Numbered from the stretch's first letter, positions 1 through 5,838 are shown. The stretch: 8,269 bases of DNA from an uncultured Oscillospiraceae bacterium (GCA_902478605.1 CABSLQ010000093.1:1-8269); one strand, 5' to 3'. The notes: generated from the sequence alone by a model not told the origin. Program-made: numbers and translations.

Positions 1-125
1 TATTCCAGTTCCTTGACCGCAAAAGGCAGGAGGGCAAGCACTACTATGTCTACATGACCGCTGCGGCGAACAAGTTCCTAAGGATCTATTACGGCACTGT
101 CACGGCTTATTTGGAGAAGCTGTAA
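1..125 (+). CDS. IS110-family transposase, C-terminal fragment (partial)
   Basis: The frame is open from the window edge to TAA at 123-125 and encodes the last 40 residues of a protein that begins outside the window. The peptide contains RKRQEGKHYYV and then MTAAANKFLRIYY. This resembles the C-terminal end of IS110-family transposases (Transposase_20 region), which typically read K-R-x-E-G-K-x-x-x-V then A-x-x-K-x-L-R-I. IS110 enzymes are DEDD/serine recombinases that, in studied members, use a bridge RNA made from a non-coding end of the element. The DEDD and catalytic serine parts would lie upstream, so activity cannot be judged. The family call is from motif recognition only. The start and left end of the element are not in the window. 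Confidence 0.6.
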   Translation, partial: FQFLDRKRQEGKHYYVYMTAAANKFLRIYYGTVTAYLEKL

Positions 126-161
126 ACTTATCATAATCACCCATTTCCACCCCAATTCCAC

Positions 162-218
162 GGCCGCCGGTTCACGACGGCCTGCTTTGCTGTGCCCTTT
201 TCCCTGGGTTGTTTTTTT
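162..218 (+). terminator. possible weak terminator downstream of the transposase
   Basis: GGCCGCCG (162-169) pairs with CGACGGCC (175-182) apart from one mismatch, around a 5-base loop. The T-run at 212-218 is about 30 bases further on. This is too far for a classic intrinsic terminator, so the call is tentative. The structure could instead belong to the insertion-element end. Confidence 0.25.
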
Positions 219-240
219 GAAATTTTTCTGCTTTTAGCTC

Positions 241-268
241 TTGACATCTCTTGGCAGGTTTAGTTAAT
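241..268 (+). promoter_or_regulatory. possible outward promoter, TTGACA-N16-GTTAAT
   Basis: A perfect -35 TTGACA (241-246) is followed after 16 bases by GTTAAT (263-268), which matches 4 of 6 -10 bases. It points towards pgeF, in the antisense direction. If the insertion-element boundary lies just beyond it, the -35 alone could form a junction promoter when the element ends are joined, as known for some IS110 relatives. That last point is inference. Confidence 0.25.
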
Positions 269-350
269 CTTTTTCGGCCTCACACCGCCCGCACACGGAT
301 ACCCTGCGCTGTCCGCACACGGCCCATCTTTCGCCGGTCGCGCGGCCGCC

Positions 351-1193
351 TTAACCCGTCAGCCCAATGAACGCCGCCAGGCTGCCCCGCTGCCCGCCGG
401 TCGCCCGGTGGGACCAGAACAGGTTGGGATGGCAGCGGGTGCACAGATCGGCGACTGTAATGTGATCTGCCTTTACACCGGCCGCCTCCAGTATCCGCCG
501 GTTGACCCGCCACAAGTCGATATGGAACTTCTCCGTCCCGTCTCTTTCCGCCCGGCGGAAGCAGGCGCCGTCCCATTCCGGCCGGCCGGCGAACGCCTCG
601 TACACCGGCGTGTCCACCTCAAAGCAGCAGGGGCCGATGGAGGGGCCGATGCCCGCGAGAATATCCTCCCGGCGGCAGCCGTAGTCCCGGCAAAGCCGTT
701 CCACCGCCACGGCGCCGATGCCCGCGGCGGTCCCCCGCCAGCCCGCGTGGACCACCCCCACCGCCCGCCGCACGGGATCGGCGAAAAAGAGCGGCACACA
801 GTCGGCGTATTGGGTGCAGAGCACCACCCCCGGCTCGTCGGTGAGCAGCCCGTCCACATCGGCAAAGCGTTCCCGGTTGACGCCGCGTCCCGCGTCGGCG
901 GCCGTGACGTTCACCAGATTGATGTGATGCTCCTGGGCGGAAAGGACCACCTGCCCGGCGTCGAGGCCCATCGCCCCGCAGATGCGGGCGAAGTTTTCCC
1001 GCACCCGGGCGGGGTCGTCTCCCCGGGTGTAGCTCAGGTTCATGCTGGCATAGATGCCCTCGCTCACCCCACCGAGGCGGGTGGAAAACCCGTGCCGCAC
1101 AAAGGGCAGCGCCTCCAGCGCCGGGAAACCGTAATACACCACCTCTCCCACTATATGGGGAGACAGGGTTCCGGTTTGTGGTAAAGGGATCAT
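351..1193 (-). CDS. pgeF: peptidoglycan editing factor PgeF (YfiH/YlmD, laccase-domain protein)
   Basis: This is a 280-residue protein of the Cu-oxidase_4 / multicopper polyphenol oxidase family (PF02578), normal length for the family. Signature blocks appear in order: RHGFSTRLGGVSEG (33-46), the Q-x-H block AQEHH (86-90), TQYADCVPLFFAD (127-139), VVHAGWRGT (147-155) and GIGPSIGPCCFEV (181-193). The metal/active-site triad expected from E. coli YfiH corresponds to H89, C132 and H149, all present. In E. coli, PgeF clears wrongly made L-Ser-containing muropeptide precursors; relatives have purine nucleoside phosphorylase/adenosine deaminase activity. It is a cytosolic enzyme. I chose the ATG at 1193 rather than an in-frame start 16 codons upstream because GAGGTGA lies just before it, and the upstream option would run into the glycosyltransferase. 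The gap to that gene is about 10 bases and its stop codon overlaps this ribosome binding site, so the two are probably co-transcribed and translationally coupled. Confidence 0.93.
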   Translation of the reverse strand: MIPLPQTGTLSPHIVGEVVYYGFPALEALPFVRHGFSTRLGGVSEGIYASMNLSYTRGDDPARVRENFARICGAMGLDAGQVVLSAQEHHINLVNVTAADAGRGVNRERFADVDGLLTDEPGVVLCTQYADCVPLFFADPVRRAVGVVHAGWRGTAAGIGAVAVERLCRDYGCRREDILAGIGPSIGPCCFEVDTPVYEAFAGRPEWDGACFRRAERDGTEKFHIDLWRVNRRILEAAGVKADHITVADLCTRCHPNLFWSHRATGGQRGSLAAFIGLTG

Positions 1194-1203
1194 CCTTGTC
1201 ACC

Positions 1204-2340
1204 TCAATTCTTTCGGCCGGCCGCCTCGGCACAGGCGGCAATCAGCTTGTCGCACACCGCCGGCTTGCCGAAGCGGGCGAGAATGCTCTCGCGAATGCGT
1301 TCCCGGTCGTAGTGCGATGCCTCGTCGAGCATGCGCCGCATGGCCTGGGCCATGGCCTCGGGGTTGTCCACCGGGACGAGCACGCCCGTCTCCTCGGTGA
1401 TAATATCCTGCGGCCCGCCGCAGCGGGTGGCGATGGCCGGCCGGCCGCACGCCGCGCATTCGTGCAGCACGCAGGAGAGCATCTCGGTGCGGGAGGAACA
1501 CACAAAGCAGTCGCAGCCGTTCATGAAATCGACCACCTGATCCCGCGGGATGGTCCCCACCAGCCGGCAGTCCGCGCCCAGCCCCTTTTCCGCAATGAGC
1601 TGCTCCAGGCTGTCGTGCAGCACGCCGGCCCCCGCGATTTCGAGGCGCACCGGCCGATCGGTCAGCTCCTTAAGCCGCGCGAAGGCTTTAATCAGCGTGT
1701 CGTGCCCCTTGATGGGGCGCAGCTGGCCCATCGCGCGGAAGAGGAAGCCGTCGTGGGGCGGCGTTTCCCGTATGACGAAGCGATCGCCGTCCACAAAATC
1801 GGGGATGATGCGGGTGGGCCGGTAAGGGTCCATCACTTTGTGGAGCACCGAGCTGACGCAGGCGTTAACCTCCGCCTCGTCCATCACGGCGTGCAGGCGG
1901 CGCACCGCCTTGCTTCCCTCTCCCTCGGTCACCACGTAGGAGGAGTGCTCCATGAAAAAGAGGGGCAGCCCGTGCCGCCGGCACAGGGCCAGCGCCTCGT
2001 ACCCCTGCAGCGAGGAGCGCAGGTTGACCACGTCGGGCCGTCCCCATTCGGCCTCCAGCCGGCGGTACAGCGTTTCGAGCATGCGGGTGCGCTGGAGGCG
2101 CCGCCCCCTTTCCCACCGGGGGGTGAAGTTGGGGTGCATGTAGGTGTAGGTCAGCACGCCGTCCTGCATTTCGCGGCGTATGCCGTTATGGGCGCGGTGA
2201 AAATCCCCGCTGACGTTGGCGTACAGCACGGCCATGTCCACCCCGCGGGCGGCCAGCGCCTGGGCCTGCTCGCGGTAAAAGGTCCCGAGCAGGGGGGATT
2301 CGGCCGTGGGGTACCAGGAGGGGATCAGCAGTACCTTCAT
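1204..2340 (-). CDS. glycosyltransferase family 4 (GT-B fold)
   Basis: This 378-residue protein begins with MKVLLIPSWYPTAESPLLG, the typical N-terminal strand and loop of GT4 enzymes. The C-terminal donor-binding half contains AMGQLRPIKGHDTLIKAF (203-220, with the phosphate-binding K211), IAGAGVL (235-241), VGTIPRDQV (261-269) and an EX7E motif (E286 to E294 in TEMLSCVLHECAA). GRPAIAT and ETGVLVP follow. GT4 retaining transferases move an activated sugar to an acceptor at the cytoplasmic membrane face, usually for surface polysaccharide, glycolipid or wall polymer synthesis. The acceptor and sugar cannot be read from the sequence. The start is supported by AAGGAG at 2349-2354, eight bases before ATG. 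There is no signal peptide or membrane span. It is followed closely by pgeF. No other polysaccharide genes are nearby, so it is not obviously part of a large glycan cluster. Confidence 0.92.
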   Translation of the reverse strand: MKVLLIPSWYPTAESPLLGTFYREQAQALAARGVDMAVLYANVSGDFHRAHNGIRREMQDGVLTYTYMHPNFTPRWERGRRLQRTRMLETLYRRLEAEWGRPDVVNLRSSLQGYEALALCRRHGLPLFFMEHSSYVVTEGEGSKAVRRLHAVMDEAEVNACVSSVLHKVMDPYRPTRIIPDFVDGDRFVIRETPPHDGFLFRAMGQLRPIKGHDTLIKAFARLKELTDRPVRLEIAGAGVLHDSLEQLIAEKGLGADCRLVGTIPRDQVVDFMNGCDCFVCSSRTEMLSCVLHECAACGRPAIATRCGGPQDIITEETGVLVPVDNPEAMAQAMRRMLDEASHYDRERIRESILARFGKPAVCDKLIAACAEAAGRKN

Positions 2341-2368
2341 CGTCTCAGCTCCTTAAATATATATGTAT

Positions 2369-2393
2369 GCGTTCCGCACAGGGCGCGGAACGC
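2369..2393 (-). promoter_or_regulatory. perfect 9-bp inverted repeat in the leader of the glycosyltransferase
   Basis: GCGTTCCGC (2369-2377) and GCGGAACGC (2385-2393) form a perfect stem around a 7-base loop, about 15 bases upstream of the GT4 ribosome binding site. On the - strand the 3' side is AT-rich (TACATATATATTTA) but has no T-run, so it is not a standard terminator. It may be an operator, or an mRNA hairpin protecting or attenuating the downstream messages. No convincing -35/-10 pair for the GT4 gene was found around it. Confidence 0.35.
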
Positions 2394-2408
2394 CTGGCAG
2401 ATCCCTGC

Positions 2409-2468
2409 AAAAATTCTGGGCGCTGCCGCGGCGTGAACGCCTGGAAGCCCCCGTTATTCCGCGGGGGC
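2409..2468 (-). terminator. possible terminator at the end of the TM7S3/TM198-like gene
   Basis: Two inverted repeats follow each other on the - strand. The first is GCCCCCG/CGGGGGC (2462-2468 with 2447-2453) and spans the stop codon. The second pairs 2436-2441 with 2419-2424 (one G-U pair) and contains the palindrome GCCGCGGC in its loop. Five Ts follow on the - strand (2413-2409), five bases after the second stem. This could end transcription from the genes to the right, but neither stem is ideal and read-through into the GT4/pgeF unit is possible. Confidence 0.3.
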
Positions 2469-3005
2469 GGTCTTAAACTGGACGACGGTGCCCGCCGCGG
2501 CCAGCACCGCGCCCACCGACAGAATCACCGCCGGATTGGTCACCCCAAACAGGGTGAGCAGCAGCTGTCCCGCCGACATGCCGCAGCCGATGCCGGTGGA
2601 GAGGATCACCATCGGCCGCTGCAGCCGCACGGCCAGCCAGCCCACCAGAATGCCGCCGGCCGTCGCCACTATAAAGGCCATCCAGGTAATCGGGATAAGC
2701 GGGTACAGGAAGAGGTAGGCGGAACCGAAGCACATGAGGAAGATGCCCACCAGATACAGGCGGAAGGCCACAAAGGTCAGCACCGCGCCGAGCACCACGC
2801 CGACGATAAGCGCGACGCCGGCGTTGCCGCTGATGAGCAGGCCGATGCCGAACCCGGCGGCCAGACCGATGAGAAAGCCCGCGATCGTGATCCAAACCCG
2901 CCGCAGCTTATAGCCGAAGAAGCAGTTGGCCAGCGTAAAGACAGCCAGGAAGGCCGTCCCTATCCCCTGCGCCTGGCCGGCAATCTGCTGCAGTGTCTCC
3001 TCCAT
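2454..3005 (-). CDS. multi-spanning membrane protein, TM7S3/TM198-like (DUF4203 type)
   Basis: This 183-residue, strongly hydrophobic protein has about seven predicted helices, roughly at 12-30, 36-58, 62-84, 86-106, 108-126, 131-152 and 158-176. The pattern FFGYKLRRVWITIAGFLIG (29-47) followed by Gly-rich helices resembles the TM7S3/TM198-like (DUF4203) membrane domain, whose biochemical role in bacteria is unknown. I have taken ATG 3005. An in-frame ATG at 3014 is equally reachable; both sit just behind an AAAAGGATGG stretch, and the upstream extension to 3050 would overlap the promoter. It lies downstream of the SpoVAF-like gene with a 186-base gap and its own promoter. A role in spores is only suggested by position. 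There is no signal peptide apart from the first helix, and no recognisable catalytic motif. Confidence 0.75.
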   Translation of the reverse strand: MEETLQQIAGQAQGIGTAFLAVFTLANCFFGYKLRRVWITIAGFLIGLAAGFGIGLLISGNAGVALIVGVVLGAVLTFVAFRLYLVGIFLMCFGSAYLFLYPLIPITWMAFIVATAGGILVGWLAVRLQRPMVILSTGIGCGMSAGQLLLTLFGVTNPAVILSVGAVLAAAGTVVQFKTAPAE

Positions 3006-3037
3006 GCAACCCATCCTTTTTGTTTCCTGATTGGACC

Positions 3038-3067
3038 AGTATACCACCAACCGGGTGTTTCCTGCAA
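3038..3067 (-). promoter_or_regulatory. sigma-A-like promoter for the TM7S3/TM198-like gene
   Basis: On the - strand, TTGCAG (3067-3062) and TATACT (3043-3038) are separated by 18 bases. The -10 matches 5 of 6 consensus bases; the -35 is weak. The expected start of transcription is about 25 bases before the ATG at 3005. Confidence 0.5.
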
Positions 3068-3191
3068 GAGTTCCGCGCGAATGCGCTCACTTCCCGGAAA
3101 AACCGCCAACGTGTCCCTTGCCCCTGCGGTACCCGGCTGCCGGCGCAGCGGGAGCTTCCGCCTTCCGCTCCCCCGCCCTGCGGGCACCCCG

Positions 3192-4613
3192 TCACCGGGT
3201 GTTGTCCTCGCTGATGCGCTGCCGCACAAGCAGCCGGCGCAGCGCCTTCCCGTTAAAGGGGATCAGCGGATAGAGATACCCGCTGCCGGCGACGGTGCGG
3301 GTGGTGGCCACCGTCACCGCCATGAGCAGCACCCCCGCGGCGAACCCCCACCAGTTGAACAGCGCGATGAGCACCAGCAGCAGCATGCGGAACAGCTTGA
3401 GGGCATACCCCAGCTCATAGCTGGGCTGGGTGAAGTTGGCGATGGCGACGAAGGCCATATACAGCAGCACCTCGGGCACAAACAGCCCCGCGCCCACGGC
3501 AAATTCCCCCAGAATCAGGGCGCCAATCAGCCCGAAGGCGTTGTTCAGCACGTTGGGCGTGTTGAGGGAGGCGAGCTTGATCCCGTCGATGATGAGCTCG
3601 ATGATCAGCAGCTGGAGCAGGAGGGGGACGGTGTTGGGCTCCTTAACCTGGATGAAGGCGAGCCACTGGGGGATGGTATCGGGATTGCGCACCAGCAGAT
3701 ACCACACCGGCGTCAGGAACAGGGCGAAGGCCGACACAAGGGTGCGCACGAAGCGCAGATAGGTGCCGATGAGCGGCGGGAAATAATAGTCGTTGGTGTC
3801 CTGCACAAAATCGAAGAGGCTCGTGGGCAGGATCATCGCCGCGGCGGAATTGTCCACCAGCAGCACGATGCGCCCCTCCGCCACGCTGGCCGCGGCGCAG
3901 TCGGGCCGTTCGGTGTACCGCGTTTTGGGGAAGGGGTTAAACCACTGGCGGCGGACCAGGCACTCGGCCAGGCTTTCCTGCGCCATGGCCAGGGTGGGGA
4001 CGGTGATGCCCTGCAGCTTCCGGCGCAGCCGGTCCAGCAGCTTTTGATCCACCCGGTCCGCCATGTAGCAGAGCACCACATCGGTGCCCGATACCGCCCC
4101 CACCTGGTGGATTTCCATGGTCAGCTGGGGCGAGCGAATGCGCCGGCGGATGAGGGCCGTGTTGAACACCAGCGTTTCCACAAACCCGTCGTGGGAACCG
4201 CGCAGCACCCGGTCGCTGTCCGGCTCCTCCACCCCGCGGGCGGGATAGGTGCGCGCGTCGATGAGGATATACTGGTCCAGCCCGTCGAGCAGCAGGGCGA
4301 GCTGGCCGGCAAGCACCTGGCCCGCCACGGCCCGGGGATCGGTTTCCTGCCCCACCTCGACATAGGGGATGAACCGCCCGGCAAACGCCTCCCCGCTCGC
4401 CATCGCCCCGGCGGCGTCGGGCGGCAGGGACATGATGTATTCGAGGATCTTCTCCATCACCTCATCCTTGGCGAACCCGTCGACAAAAAACAGCGCCGCT
4501 TCCCGCCCGGCCGCCGCCAGCCGGCGCGCCATCACGTCAAAGCTCTCCCGCACGCGCAAAAGCGCCTCCATCTCCCGGATCCGGTCCGAAAAGGCTTTTC
4601 CCGCTTCTCTCAT
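3192..4613 (-). CDS. spore germination protein, GerA family, SpoVAF-like
   Basis: This is a 473-residue protein with a soluble N-terminal half and a membrane C-terminal half, the architecture and length of GerAA/SpoVAF proteins (PF03323). The soluble domain contains RGSHDGFVETLVFNTALIRR (138-157), the family signature, and NPFPKTRYTERPD (226-238). EGRIVLLVDNSAAAMILPT (246-264) follows. Membrane spans lie at about 286-308, 328-350, 357-381, 383-395 and 405-435. PEVLLYMAFVAI...QPSYELGYALK (380-406) and YPLIPFNGKALRRLLVR (448-464) fit SpoVAF better than GerAA as I know the family. These proteins sit in the spore inner membrane and take part in ion release and germination. No gerAB/gerAC-type or spoVA genes flank it, so it is an orphan here. 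I chose ATG 4613, which has GGGGGA nine bases upstream; ATG 4622 is possible but has no spaced ribosome binding site. The open frame further upstream is low-complexity and unlike the family. Confidence 0.9.
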   Translation of the reverse strand: MREAGKAFSDRIREMEALLRVRESFDVMARRLAAAGREAALFFVDGFAKDEVMEKILEYIMSLPPDAAGAMASGEAFAGRFIPYVEVGQETDPRAVAGQVLAGQLALLLDGLDQYILIDARTYPARGVEEPDSDRVLRGSHDGFVETLVFNTALIRRRIRSPQLTMEIHQVGAVSGTDVVLCYMADRVDQKLLDRLRRKLQGITVPTLAMAQESLAECLVRRQWFNPFPKTRYTERPDCAAASVAEGRIVLLVDNSAAAMILPTSLFDFVQDTNDYYFPPLIGTYLRFVRTLVSAFALFLTPVWYLLVRNPDTIPQWLAFIQVKEPNTVPLLLQLLIIELIIDGIKLASLNTPNVLNNAFGLIGALILGEFAVGAGLFVPEVLLYMAFVAIANFTQPSYELGYALKLFRMLLLVLIALFNWWGFAAGVLLMAVTVATTRTVAGSGYLYPLIPFNGKALRRLLVRQRISEDNTR

Positions 4614-4670
4614 AATCGGCATTCCCCCGTTTTTCTGCTTTTTTGTTTTAGGATTCCCCCATGCGCCGCC

Positions 4671-4702
4671 CATTATGCCCGCCGGGCCGCCATACGGTAT
4701 GC
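4671..4702 (-). promoter_or_regulatory. candidate forespore (sigma-F/sigma-G type) promoter for the SpoVAF-like gene
   Basis: On the - strand, GCATA (4702-4698) is followed after 17 bases by GGGCATAATG (4680-4671). The second element fits the sigma-F/G -10 pattern GGNNANAMTR at every fixed position, and GCATA fits the -35 GYATA. The spacing is one or two bases longer than usual. The leader would be roughly 50-60 bases. Forespore expression is what is known for SpoVAF/GerA-family genes in Bacillus, which supports the reading but does not prove it. Confidence 0.42.
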
Positions 4703-4839
4703 GCAGCGCCCCCGGTTCCGGCGATCCGCCTGTCCGGCCGGGCCGCGCACTGCCCGTGTCCCCTCCGCGCCCCCTCTGCGGCCCCGCCGGCCGGCCCCGC
4801 ACTTTTCTCCGGTTATCGCGGGATTTTTGCCGCTTTTCC

Positions 4840-4868
4840 TTGTGTTTTGCCCCCGGCAATGGTATACT
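4840..4868 (+). promoter_or_regulatory. sigma-A-like promoter, TTGTGT-N17-TATACT
   Basis: TTGTGT (4840-4845) and TATACT (4863-4868) have ideal 17-base spacing, and the -10 matches 5 of 6 bases. Transcription should start near 4875, giving a leader of about 40 bases to the ATG at 4916. The -10 context GGTATACTG is the same as that of the promoter at 3038-3043 on the other strand. Confidence 0.6.
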
Positions 4869-4915
4869 GACAGCAGAACCCCCATCTTACTTACATATAG
4901 GCAGGAGGCCGCAAC

Positions 4916-5725
4916 ATGACTGACGATTTCAATCGACCGCCGACCGAGCCGGAAAATCCTATCCCGCCGCAGCCGCCGCTGCCCGAAACCCCCGCTGCCC
5001 CGGCGGTGCCGCACGTGCCGCCCGTCTCCCCTGTCACCGGGGCATCGGACACCCCGGCCTCTGACGCCCGGACGCCCGGCGATTCTCCCTATACCCCGGG
5101 CCAGACCTCCTACACCCCGGGCCAGACCTCCTACGCACCCGGACAGTCTCCCTACACACCCGGGCAGTCTCCCTACACACCCGGGCAGTCCTCCTACACA
5201 CCCGGCCAGACTTCCTACACCCCGGGCCAGACTTCCTACACCCCGGGCCAGACCCCCTATACCTACACACCCGGTCAGTCCCCCTATAATTCCCCGGGGC
5301 AGACCCCTTACGGTGCACCGTCCTATACGCCGCAGCCGCCCGCCGGCCAGAACCCGCCGGGACAGACGCCCTATACCTATTATCAGCAGCAGACGCCCGG
5401 CTATGTGCCGCCGTATTACGCGGCCCCGGTGGAACCGGATAACCGGGGCGACGGCCTGGCCATCGCCTCGCTGGTGCTCGGCATTCTGTCTGTCGTCATC
5501 TGCTGCTTCTCCTATATCATTTGCATTGTGATGTCCATCGTGGGGTTGGTGCTCGGCGTCATGGCCCGCAAGCGGGGCAGCCGCGGCATGGCGACGGCCG
5601 GCATTGTGCTGTCCATCATCGCGCTGGCCCTGTCGCTGTTCCTGATTCTGCTGGAGGTCGTCGCCGGCTTCGGTTTCGCCACCGTGTGGGACGAAGCCTA
5701 CACCACGGCCCGCCTGCCGTTCTGA
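4916..5725 (+). CDS. Pro-rich YTPGQ heptad-repeat protein with C-terminal DUF4190-like membrane domain
   Basis: This 269-residue protein starts at ATG 4916, seven bases after AGGAGG (4903-4908). Residues 1-58 are Pro-rich and acidic. Residues 59-114 are eight contiguous heptads of the type Y-T-P-G-Q-[TS]-[SP], and looser copies continue to about 151. A Tyr/Gln/Pro linker (152-173) follows. The C-terminus has GDGLAIASLVLGILSVVICC (178-197), LVLGVMARKRG (211-221) and a long hydrophobic segment (about 228-254). This is the DUF4190 pattern of two or three membrane helices with a short basic loop. There is no signal peptide, so the repeat region is probably cytoplasmic and tethered by the C-terminal helices. 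The function of DUF4190 proteins is not established; a scaffold, or a low-complexity tail binding a partner, is possible. It is monocistronic, with its own promoter and a strong terminator. Confidence 0.85.
   Translation: MTDDFNRPPTEPENPIPPQPPLPETPAAPAVPHVPPVSPVTGASDTPASDARTPGDSPYTPGQTSYTPGQTSYAPGQSPYTPGQSPYTPGQSSYTPGQTSYTPGQTSYTPGQTPYTYTPGQSPYNSPGQTPYGAPSYTPQPPAGQNPPGQTPYTYYQQQTPGYVPPYYAAPVEPDNRGDGLAIASLVLGILSVVICCFSYIICIVMSIVGLVLGVMARKRGSRGMATAGIVLSIIALALSLFLILLEVVAGFGFATVWDEAYTTARLPF
5090..5257 (+). repeat. eight tandem 21-bp coding repeats (YTPGQ heptads)
   Basis: Units start at 5090, 5111, 5132, 5153, 5174, 5195, 5216 and 5237. They fall into two DNA types: TACACCCCGGGCCAGAC-like (units 1, 2, 7, 8) and ACACCCGGGCAGTC-like (units 3-5), with unit 6 intermediate. 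High DNA identity between neighbours suggests recent expansion by slippage or unequal recombination. A degenerate ninth copy follows after an inserted Tyr-Thr. Confidence 0.95.
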
Positions 5726-5731
5726 ATCCCG

Positions 5732-5767
5732 CCCCCGCCGCCCGTTTGGGCGGCGGGGGTATTTTTT
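5732..5767 (+). terminator. strong intrinsic terminator after the DUF4190 gene
   Basis: A perfect 12-bp GC-only stem (5732-5743 with 5748-5759) around the loop GTTT is followed by TATTTTTT (5760-5767). It begins 6 bases after the stop codon and isolates the gene from the BlaI promoter 24 bases further on. Confidence 0.95.
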
Positions 5768-5790
5768 CGGCCGGGGTTCCGCACGGCTGC

Positions 5791-5819
5791 TTGACAAGGG
5801 CACCTATCCATGGTAGAAT
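5791..5819 (+). promoter_or_regulatory. near-consensus sigma-A promoter of the blaI-like gene
   Basis: A perfect -35 TTGACA (5791-5796), a 17-base spacer and TAGAAT (5814-5819) make this the strongest promoter in the window. TGG directly before the -10 also gives an extended -10. Transcription should start near 5826, so the ATG at 5810 cannot be the translation start. Confidence 0.8.
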
Positions 5820-5828
5820 GCAAACAAA

Positions 5829-5838
5829 GACAATTGTC
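5829..5838 (+). promoter_or_regulatory. palindromic operator candidate for the BlaI-like repressor
   Basis: GACAATTGTC is a perfect 10-bp palindrome. Partial symmetry extends outward (AAA before, TTT after one extra base). It lies at about +4 to +13 of the predicted transcript. Known BlaI/MecI operators are similar dyads with TACA/TGTA half sites, and these repressors usually control their own promoter, so autoregulation is likely. Binding is inferred. Confidence 0.5.

Larger units (their letters stand above)
126..350. other. AT-richer gene-free stretch, probable IS110 end and 3' flank of pgeF
   Basis: This 225-base gap lies between two convergent genes: the transposase fragment (+) and pgeF (-). 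Up to about 275 it is clearly AT-richer than the GC-rich genes around it. It holds an imperfect hairpin (162-169 with 175-182, one mismatch), a T7 run at 212-218, a perfect -35-like TTGACA at 241-246, and two copies of CCGCACACGG at 289-298 and 313-322. The end of the insertion element probably lies here, but no terminal inverted repeat can be defined. IS110 elements often lack one. Confidence 0.4.
4614..4915. other. divergent intergenic region between the spore gene and the DUF4190 gene
   Basis: This 302-base region holds promoters for both directions: a forespore-type candidate on the - strand (4671-4702) and a sigma-A-like promoter on the + strand (4840-4868). The middle (about 4705-4830) is very GC-rich, and I see no gene, RNA or clear repeat in it. 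Open frames through it are extensions of neighbours or their shadows. Confidence 0.6.

Noticed and set aside
1312..2436. 374-codon open frame on the + strand
   Set aside because: Antisense shadow of the GT4 gene; no ribosome binding site and low-complexity composition.
4614..4859. N-terminal extension of the SpoVAF-like protein
   Set aside because: The extra residues are low-complexity Arg/Gly/Pro, unlike the family, and the open frame passes through the forespore promoter candidate.
2367..4919. 850-codon open frame on the + strand
   Set aside because: It is a GC-driven shadow of the SpoVAF-like and TM7S3/TM198-like genes. The composition is His/Gln/Arg/Gly-rich with no domain, and the real proteins are clear on the other strand.
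5090..5257. 21-bp repeats as a CRISPR array
   Set aside because: The units are contiguous with no spacers, in frame, and encode heptads of an evident protein.
4673..5803. 376-codon open frame on the - strand with Gly/Arg-rich repeats
   Set aside because: It is the antisense of the YTPGQ repeat gene and its terminator. It has no ribosome binding site or family similarity, and its repeats simply mirror the 21-bp coding repeats.
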